A DNA stretch of 64,000 nt from the NCBI GenBank assembly GCA_900315075.1, contig OMXV01000023.1, forward strand, positions 1 through 64,000. Direction: 5' to 3'. A program made the position numbers and the translations under genes. Under the pieces are notes generated by a model. The model had not been told where the DNA came from, ran no database searches, and saw nothing but the letters and a program-made list of their open reading frames with translations. Shown here piece by piece: positions 28,709-35,267 of the stretch (position 1 is the stretch's first letter; each line of letters starts with the position of its first letter). Source of the stretch: an uncultured Prevotellaceae bacterium. GTDB lineage: Bacteria > Bacteroidota > Bacteroidia > Bacteroidales > Bacteroidaceae.

Positions 28709-29632
28709 CTACCTCTCAATCTCTCGAATATTCCTTGGGTGATGATGAAGGATTTCGTTTCTCAACGTTGTCATATCGATATGGGTGTAGATTTCCGTGG
28801 TACTGATGCTTTCGTGCCCTAACATCGCCTGGATAGCACGCAAATCTGCTCCACCCTCAAGCAATGCAGTGGCAAACGAGTGGCGCAGCGTGTGTGGGCT
28901 TACGGTCTTGGTGATACCAGCCTCAACAGCCAGCCGCTTAATCATAATGAGAATCATCGTACGTGTGAGATGAGCACCGCGGCGGTTCAAGAAGACAAAA
29001 TCTTCCTCTCCACGACGAATTTCCATATGGCAACGGTCGTCGAACCACAGATTCAGTTCTTTGATGGCTTTTGTAGAGATGGGCACTAATCGCTCCTTGT
29101 CACCTTTGCCTACCACCCTCACATACCCTTCTTCTAAGTAGAGTTGTGAAAGACGCAGCATAACCAATTCCGAAACTCGCAAGCCACAACTAAAGAGCAC
29201 CTCTATAATCGCACGATTGCGATGCCCTTCCCATTTACTTAGGTCAATAGCTGCTTCCAGACGGTCAACTTCGTCAGTCGTAAGTACTTCGGGCAGATGG
29301 TCGCCCACGGTAGGTGACTCCAGCAATTCGCTGGGATCATTTTCGACATACCCATCGAGCAATAGAAATCTGTAGAACGACCTCACTCCACTCAGAATAC
29401 GGCATTGCGACCGTGCACCAATACCTATGTCGTGAAGACTTGCCGCAAATTGTCGTAGGTCGTCGAGTGTGGCAGCATCGGCAGTCACGTTTATCCCAGA
29501 GAGAAATCCCATGAGTTTTTGCAAGTCATCCATATATGCCTTGACGGTATTCGCCGAGAAATTACGCTGTAGTTTCAGGTATCTGCGATACGATTCCACA
29601 ATATTGACAGCTCTTTTCTTGTCTGCTTTCAT
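28709..29632 (-). CDS. xerD: Tyrosine recombinase XerD
   Basis: A 307-aa site-specific recombinase, probably resolving chromosome dimers at dif with a XerC partner. The start at 29632 (MKADKKRAVN) gives the usual length; the open frame upstream has no family similarity. An N-terminal SAM-like domain (about 10-95) is followed by the catalytic domain with Arg152, Lys176, His247, Arg250, His273 and nucleophile Tyr282. XerC and XerD are hard to separate by eye. Divergent from aroQ with 64 bp between the starts. Confidence 0.9.
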   Translation of the reverse strand: MKADKKRAVNIVESYRRYLKLQRNFSANTVKAYMDDLQKLMGFLSGINVTADAATLDDLRQFAASLHDIGIGARSQCRILSGVRSFYRFLLLDGYVENDPSELLESPTVGDHLPEVLTTDEVDRLEAAIDLSKWEGHRNRAIIEVLFSCGLRVSELVMLRLSQLYLEEGYVRVVGKGDKERLVPISTKAIKELNLWFDDRCHMEIRRGEEDFVFLNRRGAHLTRTMILIMIKRLAVEAGITKTVSPHTLRHSFATALLEGGADLRAIQAMLGHESISTTEIYTHIDMTTLRNEILHHHPRNIREIER

Positions 29633-29649
29633 AAAAATGATTACTTTTG
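29618..29649 (+). promoter_or_regulatory. Possible promoter of aroQ operon
   Basis: CTTG 29618-29621, 20-bp spacer, TACTTTTG 29642-29649; the -7 box is good and the -33 box partial. It overlaps the xerD start codon region. Confidence 0.5.
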
Positions 29650-29696
29650 CAATGCCAGATATATTCTGACTGCAAAAATACAAAATATTTTCTACA

Positions 29697-30122
29697 ATGA
29701 AGATACAAATCATCAACGGGCCCAACTTAAATCTCCTCGGCATACGAGAACCTGGGATATATGGCAACAGTTCATTCGACACCTATCTCCAACAACTGCG
29801 TGACCTTTACCCCGACATCCAGATAAACTACTATCAGAGCAATGTAGAGGGTGAACTCATCAATGTCATGCAACAAGTAGGTTTTACCATCGACGGAATC
29901 ATCCTCAATGCCGGAGCTTATACCCACACCAGCGTGGCACTACACGACTGTATCCGCTCACTGACAGCACCTGTCATCGAAGTACACATCTCAAATGTTC
30001 ACCAACGTGAGAGCTTCCGTCATCATTCCATGATTAGCAGTGCTTGTAAAGGTGTCATCTGTGGATTTGGCCTCGACTCCTATCGGCTGGCTGTAGAGGC
30101 ACTCAAAGGTATCACAAAATGA
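29697..30122 (+). CDS. aroQ: Type II 3-dehydroquinate dehydratase
   Basis: A 141-aa enzyme of the shikimate pathway, dehydrating 3-dehydroquinate to 3-dehydroshikimate. Full length for type II. Catalytic Tyr22 lies in the lid loop (IREPGIYG), substrate-binding Asn71 in NAGAYTHTS and general acid His102 in SNVHQRESFRHHS. The stop overlaps the next gene by ATGA. Confidence 0.96.
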   Translation: MKIQIINGPNLNLLGIREPGIYGNSSFDTYLQQLRDLYPDIQINYYQSNVEGELINVMQQVGFTIDGIILNAGAYTHTSVALHDCIRSLTAPVIEVHISNVHQRESFRHHSMISSACKGVICGFGLDSYRLAVEALKGITK

Positions 30123-30760
30123 CCACTGACGAGCAACTCGAAAACTATATCCTCAATCATATTGATGCCGAGGGCGACTACCTCTACCGTCTCTACCGCG
30201 CCACCAATGTCCACCTGCTACGTGGGCGTATGGCCAGCGGCCATCTGCAAGGCCGTTTGCTGCGTATGCTTGTGCACATGATCCGGCCTCGCAACATTCT
30301 TGAAGTGGGTACATTCAGTGGTTATAGTGCCATCTGCATGGCTGAAGGACTGGAAGATGGTGGAAAGGTTTATACCTTTGAAATCAATGACGAGCAGGAA
30401 GATTTCACACGGCCATGGATAGAAGGTTCGGCTGTGGCAGATAAAATCGAATTTATCATCGGCGACGCCGTGACTGAAGCTCCTCGCTTAGGTATCGTCT
30501 TCGACATGGCCTTCATAGACGGCGACAAACGCACCTACCTTGATGTCTATGAGATGGCATTGCGGGTGGTGAAACCAGGCGGTTTCATCTTGGCCGACAA
30601 CACGTTGTGGGACAGTCATGTCATCGACCATGCCTACGACAACGACCCCCAGACACAGGGCATCGAATCCTTCAACGATTATGTTGCTCACGACAACCGG
30701 GTGGAAAAAGTAATCCTTCCCCTCCGCGACGGCCTGACACTTATTAGGAAAAAGTGCTAA
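30119..30760 (+). CDS. SAM-dependent O-methyltransferase (COMT-like)
   Basis: A 213-aa class I methyltransferase of the caffeoyl-CoA O-methyltransferase-like family. Motif I is ILEVGTFSGYSAI; the metal/substrate region is FIDGDKRTY and ADNTLW. Members methylate catechol-like or other hydroxyls; the substrate is unknown. Translationally coupled to aroQ (ATGA), an order common in Bacteroidales though the biochemical link is unclear. Confidence 0.88.
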   Translation: MTTDEQLENYILNHIDAEGDYLYRLYRATNVHLLRGRMASGHLQGRLLRMLVHMIRPRNILEVGTFSGYSAICMAEGLEDGGKVYTFEINDEQEDFTRPWIEGSAVADKIEFIIGDAVTEAPRLGIVFDMAFIDGDKRTYLDVYEMALRVVKPGGFILADNTLWDSHVIDHAYDNDPQTQGIESFNDYVAHDNRVEKVILPLRDGLTLIRKKC

Positions 30761-30776
30761 GGGGTGAGAGGTAAGG
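30760..30776. repeat. Short GAGGTAA-type repeat
   Basis: GGGGTGAGAGGTAAGGG directly after the stop codon, a two-unit member of the GAGGTGA family. Confidence 0.5.
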
Positions 30777-30820
30777 GCATTTGTCTAACTCTTGCAACTC
30801 CTAATAATATTCCTAAAAAT

Positions 30821-30851
30821 TTTCATGATTCAATAATTATTAGTAATTTCG
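30821..30851 (+). promoter_or_regulatory. Promoter of rbfA
   Basis: TTTC 30821-30824, 19-bp spacer, TAATTTCG 30844-30851, one mismatch in each box. Confidence 0.5.
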
Positions 30852-30903
30852 CAGCGCTTTTTGAAAAAGCAAATAATAGAATAAAGACAATCAACACATT
30901 TTT

Positions 30904-31239
30904 ATGCAAGAAACACGACAAAACCGTATTGCCCGGCTTCTGCAGAAAGAGTTGAGCATGATTTTCCAATCACAGACACGCATGATGCATGGCGTAATGG
31001 TAAGCGTGACACGCTGCCGCATCTCCCCAGACCTGAGTGTGTGTACTGCCTACCTGAGTGTATTCCCCTCAGAGAGAGGCGAGGAAATCATCAACAACGT
31101 CAACTCCAACGTGAAGACTATCCGCTATGAACTGGGCACCCGCGTTCGTCATCAGTTGCGCATCATACCCGAATTGCGCTTCTTCATTGACGACTCGTTA
31201 GACTACATCGAACATATCGACGAACTGCTCAAGAAATAA
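30904..31239 (+). CDS. rbfA: 30S ribosome-binding factor A
   Basis: A 111-aa KH-like protein that helps mature the 16S rRNA 5' end and 30S subunit. Recognised by RIARLLQKELSMIF at the start, MVSVTRCRISPDLSVCTAYLS and the end RVRHQLRIIPELRFFIDDSLDYIEHIDELL. It lies 12 bp before the permease gene. Confidence 0.94.
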   Translation: MQETRQNRIARLLQKELSMIFQSQTRMMHGVMVSVTRCRISPDLSVCTAYLSVFPSERGEEIINNVNSNVKTIRYELGTRVRHQLRIIPELRFFIDDSLDYIEHIDELLKK

Positions 31240-31251
31240 GCATCCACAGCG

Positions 31252-32487
31252 ATGAATTTCCCCTTTTATATTGCGCGGCGATACCTGTTCTCGAAAAAGA
31301 GCACCCATGCCATCAACCTTATCAGTGCCATCAGTGTGATTGGCGTTGCTGTAGGCACCATGGCATTGGTGGTCACACTGAGTGTGTTTAATGGTTTCCA
31401 CGATATGGTGGCATCGTTTTTCACCTCATTCGACCCTCAGCTGAAGGTTGTACCCACAAAGGGGAAGACTGCCCCTGCCGACGACCCTATCCTCAATGAA
31501 ATTCGCAACCTCCCCCAAGTGGAAGTTGCCACAGAAGCGGTTGAGGACCAGGCATACATCATGTTCTATGAAAAACAGGCCATCGTCCACATCAAAGGTG
31601 TTGACGATAATTATAACCAACTGACGAACATCAACTCCATTTTATATCCAGAGAAACATGAGCCAGTGAATCTGCATATTGCTAATCTCGATTATGGCAT
31701 CCCTGGCATCGGCCTGGCTGAATCAATGGGGTTTGGTGCCCACTGGCCCGACTATCTTCAGATTTTTGCTCCCATCCGCGAGGGGCAACCCGATTTGTCG
31801 GACCCAGAGTCATCATTTGTCAGAGATTCTTTACTTTCACCAGGTGTGGTCTTTCAGGTGAAACAAGCCAAATACGACCGCGACTATATGATTACATCCA
31901 TCGGATTTGCCCGCCGACTTTTCCAGCAACAAGGAATGGTGTCGTCATTGGAACTAAGGCTCAAGGACGGCAGCAACCTAAAAGACACCAAGAAAGCCAT
32001 GCGAGAGATTGCAGGCGACAAATACGAGGTGCTCGACCGTTACGAACAACAAGCCGAGACCTTCAGGATAATGAACATAGAGAAATTTATCGCCTATATC
32101 TTTCTTTCATTCATTCTTGTCGTGGCATGTTTTAATATCATCGGCTCGCTCTCAATGCTCATCATCGACAAGAAAGAAGATGTGGCCACTCTGCGCAATC
32201 TCGGTGCCAACAACAAACAAATTTCTGGCATCTTCATGCTTGAAGGCCGTATGATTACCGTAGCGGGCGCAGTAATCGGCGTCCTATTAGGATTGTTGCT
32301 GTGCTATCTGCAACAGACATTTGGCCTTGTAAAACTAGGCGAAAGTGATGGTTTGTTTGTAGTCAACGCCTATCCCGTGAGCGTGCATTTCTGGGATATC
32401 GTCATCGTGTTTTTCACAGTCATTGCCGTGGGATGGCTCGCTGTCTGGTATCCTGTAAGGTATATGAGTAAAAGGCTTTTGGGTTAG
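31252..32487 (+). CDS. LolC/E-type ABC transporter permease
   Basis: A 411-aa inner-membrane permease of the FtsX/MacB fold. N-terminal membrane helix (NLISAISVIGVAVGTMALVV), a periplasmic MacB-like domain (about 50-270), then three helices from about 275 including IIGSLSMLIIDKKEDVATLRNLGA, the usual LolC/LolE coupling motif. Such proteins extract lipoproteins from the inner membrane together with an ATPase (LolD), which is not encoded nearby. A general FtsX-family permease is the alternative. Confidence 0.88.
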   Translation: MNFPFYIARRYLFSKKSTHAINLISAISVIGVAVGTMALVVTLSVFNGFHDMVASFFTSFDPQLKVVPTKGKTAPADDPILNEIRNLPQVEVATEAVEDQAYIMFYEKQAIVHIKGVDDNYNQLTNINSILYPEKHEPVNLHIANLDYGIPGIGLAESMGFGAHWPDYLQIFAPIREGQPDLSDPESSFVRDSLLSPGVVFQVKQAKYDRDYMITSIGFARRLFQQQGMVSSLELRLKDGSNLKDTKKAMREIAGDKYEVLDRYEQQAETFRIMNIEKFIAYIFLSFILVVACFNIIGSLSMLIIDKKEDVATLRNLGANNKQISGIFMLEGRMITVAGAVIGVLLGLLLCYLQQTFGLVKLGESDGLFVVNAYPVSVHFWDIVIVFFTVIAVGWLAVWYPVRYMSKRLLG

Positions 32488-32533
32488 GTGTGAGGTTATG
32501 AGGTAATATGGGCGACCTTAAAACCACATTACC

Positions 32534-33376
32534 TTAAAACCCCAAAGAAATTGTTTCGGCTTTAATTTGCTCGTGAAGGAAGATGCTGGCACTTTCTTCG
32601 AATTTCTCGGCATTCTCAGTGGTATAATAGCTGACATTGCCGTTCTTGGTACATTTTGCCTCCATCTCTGGATGCCGCTCCAAATACACACGCAGGCTTT
32701 CCGCCACATATTCACCTTGCGGCACAATACGTACCCCTGGGTCAATGTATTTCACAATCTTAGGCATCAAGAGGGGATAATGTGTGCAGCCTAAGATGAC
32801 AGCATCGATTTTGGGGTCTTGCATCATCAGCTGATCTATGCGTTTTTTCACAAAATAGTCGGCTCCCGGGCTGTCGGCCTCATTGTATTCCACCAACAAC
32901 GTCCAGAATGGACATGCCACTCCTGTCACCTGAATATCTGGATAGAGTTTGGCAATCTCCATATTATAGCTCTCGCTCTTGATAGTGCCTTCGGTGGCGA
33001 GAATTCCCACATGGCGGCTCTTGGTGAGTCGTCCTATCACTTCGGCTGTAGGACGTATTACCCCTAAAATTCGTCGGCTTGGGTCAAGTTGTGGCAAGTC
33101 GTTTTGCTGTATGGAACGCAGTGCCTTGGCCGATGCGGTATTACATCCTAAGATAACTAAATGGCACCCCATCTCAAACAATCGTGTCACCGCCTGACGT
33201 GTAAATTCATACACTACCTCGTAGGAACGGGCACCGTATGGAGCACGGGCATTGTCGCCAAGATAGATAAAATCATAGTGTGGCATCAACTGACGTATGC
33301 CATGCAGGATAGTAAGACCCCCATAACCTGAGTCAAACACCCCTATCGGTCCTGGAGTATGAGGTAATGATTTCAT
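32534..33376 (-). CDS. murI: Glutamate racemase
   Basis: A 280-aa enzyme providing D-glutamate for peptidoglycan. Catalytic Cys78 in GCNTASAKAL and Cys197 in ILGCTHYPLL; Asp15-Ser16 in FDSGYGGL. Its ATG overlaps the stop of the upstream ompH gene, so it ends the envelope operon. Confidence 0.96.
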   Translation of the reverse strand: MKSLPHTPGPIGVFDSGYGGLTILHGIRQLMPHYDFIYLGDNARAPYGARSYEVVYEFTRQAVTRLFEMGCHLVILGCNTASAKALRSIQQNDLPQLDPSRRILGVIRPTAEVIGRLTKSRHVGILATEGTIKSESYNMEIAKLYPDIQVTGVACPFWTLLVEYNEADSPGADYFVKKRIDQLMMQDPKIDAVILGCTHYPLLMPKIVKYIDPGVRIVPQGEYVAESLRVYLERHPEMEAKCTKNGNVSYYTTENAEKFEESASIFLHEQIKAETISLGF

Positions 33377-33876
33377 TTTAGTGCTGCCGCCACTTTTTCT
33401 GTCACATCCTCACCCATCTCTGGGTCTATATAAGGACAAGCATCACCATCAGTATTGAGGATGAACGCATATCCACCCTCTGCACCCACCTGTTGGATAG
33501 CTTTTTGCAATTTCTCTTTCAAGGGAGCCATGGCTTCCGTTTCAGCCTGATGCAACAGTTTCTCCGACTCAGCCTTGAAAGCCACATTACGTGTGAGCAT
33601 CTCCTGCAGTTCGGTTTGGCGTTTCTGCAAGATGGTAGGTGCAAAGTCACGCTGTCCGTCGAGGAATTCCTCATACTTACGGTTGAAATCCTCCTCGACA
33701 CGTTTCATCTCTGCATCAAATTTAGAGCGCAAGTCGGCCATATTCGCCTGTGTCATGGCGTATTCCGGTAATGAACGTAACGTCTGGTCATAACTCAGAT
33801 AACCGAATTTCACCTGTGCCTGTGCTATTACAGGTAACAAAAGTGTGAAAAAAAGTATGAAAAATTTATTCCTCAT
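33373..33876 (-). CDS. OmpH/Skp family periplasmic chaperone (paralogue 1)
   Basis: A 167-aa exported coiled-coil protein. Signal peptide (AQA|QVKF), then FGYLSYDQTLRSLPEYA, a long charged helical region (about 40-120) and a compact end (YAFILNTDGDACPYIDPEMGEDVTEKV). Skp-like chaperones hold unfolded outer-membrane proteins on the way to BamA. One of three tandem paralogues downstream of bamA; overlaps murI by ATGA. Confidence 0.9.
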   Translation of the reverse strand: MRNKFFILFFTLLLPVIAQAQVKFGYLSYDQTLRSLPEYAMTQANMADLRSKFDAEMKRVEEDFNRKYEEFLDGQRDFAPTILQKRQTELQEMLTRNVAFKAESEKLLHQAETEAMAPLKEKLQKAIQQVGAEGGYAFILNTDGDACPYIDPEMGEDVTEKVAAALK

Positions 33877-33891
33877 AACTCCAAAATTTAC

Positions 33892-33922
33892 AAAAGGCAG
33901 ACACTATGGCCTGCCCTTTTTA
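33892..33922 (-). terminator. Hairpin between two ompH genes
   Basis: AAAAGGCAG and CTGCCCTTTT form a stem with one bulge, followed on the minus strand by CCTTTTG. It could attenuate transcription into the last ompH-murI pair. Confidence 0.55.
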
Positions 33923-33938
33923 TAAAATGATATGAAAA

Positions 33939-34436
33939 TTACTTCATCTTAGCAAGTTGAGCCTTCACATCTGCTGTGACGTCCTTGCTGATTGCCTCGT
34001 TGATATAGAGTACGCTGCCCACTTCCATGATATATACATATCCACCAGTCTTGGCAACGGTCTCGATAGCAGATCTAACCTTATTAATAATAGGCTGAAG
34101 TTTATCCTGCTGAGCTTTCTGCAAATCTTGTTGGTTCTGCTGATATTGTTGCTGAATACGAGTGTACATATCATTGAGACTCTGCTCGGTCTCTTTCTGC
34201 TTGGTCTCATTCATCGTACTCTTGTTTTTGTCATATTCCTCAGCCTTGCGTTGCAATTCTGTCTGAGAAGCCTGCAAATCGTTGTCATATTGCTTGGCAA
34301 GAGCCTCAAGTTCGCCATTCACACGGCTAACTTCGGGAAGCGACTGCATAATCGCCTGGGTATCCACATGTCCGAATTTCTGTGCAAAGGTAGCCACAGG
34401 CACGAACATCATCAAGATAAAAAATAATTTTTTCAT
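33939..34436 (-). CDS. OmpH/Skp family periplasmic chaperone (paralogue 2)
   Basis: A 165-aa exported chaperone. Signal peptide (TFA|QKFG), FGHVDTQAIMQSLPEV, a Gln-rich coiled coil (about 35-120, with QQQYQQNQQDLQKAQQD) and the conserved end VYIMEVGSVLYINEAISKDVT. Transcription probably starts at its own promoter, which is part of the dispersed repeat at 34490. Function as for paralogue 1. Confidence 0.9.
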   Translation of the reverse strand: MKKLFFILMMFVPVATFAQKFGHVDTQAIMQSLPEVSRVNGELEALAKQYDNDLQASQTELQRKAEEYDKNKSTMNETKQKETEQSLNDMYTRIQQQYQQNQQDLQKAQQDKLQPIINKVRSAIETVAKTGGYVYIMEVGSVLYINEAISKDVTADVKAQLAKMK

Positions 34437-34489
34437 TTCTAAGTTTCTGTTTATTTGTGATAATTATACTGATTTCAAATCAATCCGTC

Positions 34490-34570
34490 TGCAAAGATAA
34501 TGCAAGCCGAGCGGAATGCAAAATAAATTATGATTTATTATCATTTCCAAGGCGCAGCTTATCTTATTTA
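34490..34570 (+). repeat. Promoter-bearing dispersed repeat, copy 2a
   Basis: Reads CTGCAAAGATAATGCAAGCC, then GAGCGGAATGCAAAATAAATT, an AT dyad (AATAAAT/ATTTATT class) and TTTCCAAGGCGCAGCTTATC. It aligns end to end with the repeat at 13143-13222 and immediately precedes copy 2b. Confidence 0.85.
34492..34522 (-). promoter_or_regulatory. Promoter of ompH paralogue 2
   Basis: Minus strand: TTTG (34519-34522), 19-bp spacer, TATCTTTG (34492-34499), 56 bases from the start codon. The spacer CATTCCGCTCGGCTTGCAT is nearly that of the tRNA-Arg promoter. Confidence 0.82.
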
Positions 34571-34630
34571 AAGATAATGCAAGCCGAGCGGAATGCAAAA
34601 TAAATTATGATTTATTATCATTTCCGAGGA
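34571..34630 (+). repeat. Promoter-bearing dispersed repeat, copy 2b (tandem)
   Basis: A tandem second copy, from AAGATAATGCAAGCCGAGCG to TTTCCGAGG, identical to copy 2a for over 50 bases. Its -7 box is TATCTTTA, so it is a weaker promoter. Confidence 0.85.
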
Positions 34631-34633
34631 TTA

Positions 34634-34693
34634 ATCAGAGTACTCGGAATATTCGGAGTACTCGGATTACTCCGATTAATCTGATTACTCAGA
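34634..34693. repeat. 9-bp TCNGANTAN tandem array, copy 1
   Basis: Six or so imperfect 9-base units: TCAGAGTAC, TCGGAATAT, TCGGAGTAC, TCGGATTAC, TCCGATTAA, TCTGATTAC. It lies just downstream of an ompH stop codon. Related arrays at 41537 and 50446. Confidence 0.82.
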
Positions 34694-34705
34694 CTTCACA
34701 GGAGT

Positions 34706-35221
34706 CTATGGTTTTGAGTATCCTAATTTTTCGAGCACCTCGTTGCTGATATCGATTTTTGGTGAACCAAAGATGATGCCTCCATTGCTGGAACGGTCGA
34801 GCACCATTGAATAACCTCTAAGTTCAGAGATATCTTTGACGGCAGTGTAGATTTCATCTTGTATAGGAGCCATTAAACTCTCACGCTTTTTGAAGAGTTC
34901 GCCTTCCGGACCGAAATACTTTTTCCGTAGTTCGCTGGCTTGTTTCTCTTTGTTCATGATATCTTCCTGACGTTTCTTCTTTTGCTCTTCAGAGAGGAAG
35001 ACTACCTCATTCTGGTAGTTCTTGTACATGGTGGCAGCCTCAGTATTGAGTGCTTCCACCTCTGCCTGCCATTTCTTAGACACCTGGTTAAGTTGTTCGT
35101 TGGCCCGTTCGTATGCCGGTACGTTTTTCAGGATGTAGTCCATGTCAATCAGCGCAAATTTCTGTGCGTTTGCCGTCAGTGCCATCAGCACCACAAGGCA
35201 TGTCATTATCAGTTTCTTCAT
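34706..35221 (-). CDS. OmpH/Skp family periplasmic chaperone (paralogue 3)
   Basis: A 171-aa exported chaperone, nearest to bamA (46 bp). Signal peptide (ANA|QKFA), FALIDMDYILKNVPAYERANEQL, a coiled coil (about 45-120) and the conserved end GYSMVLDRSSNGGIIFGSPKIDIS. This copy best matches the canonical bamA-linked Skp. The 9-bp array and the repeat promoters separate it from paralogue 2. Confidence 0.92.
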   Translation of the reverse strand: MKKLIMTCLVVLMALTANAQKFALIDMDYILKNVPAYERANEQLNQVSKKWQAEVEALNTEAATMYKNYQNEVVFLSEEQKKKRQEDIMNKEKQASELRKKYFGPEGELFKKRESLMAPIQDEIYTAVKDISELRGYSMVLDRSSNGGIIFGSPKIDISNEVLEKLGYSKP

Positions 35222-35267
35222 TTCTTTGTTTTTTTAATAATAATAGATATTGAGTAATTATAGGTGT

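Noticed and set aside
29633-29782. N-terminal extension of XerD
   Set aside because: The extra 50 codons cover the intergenic region and part of aroQ on the opposite strand and do not match the XerD N-terminus.
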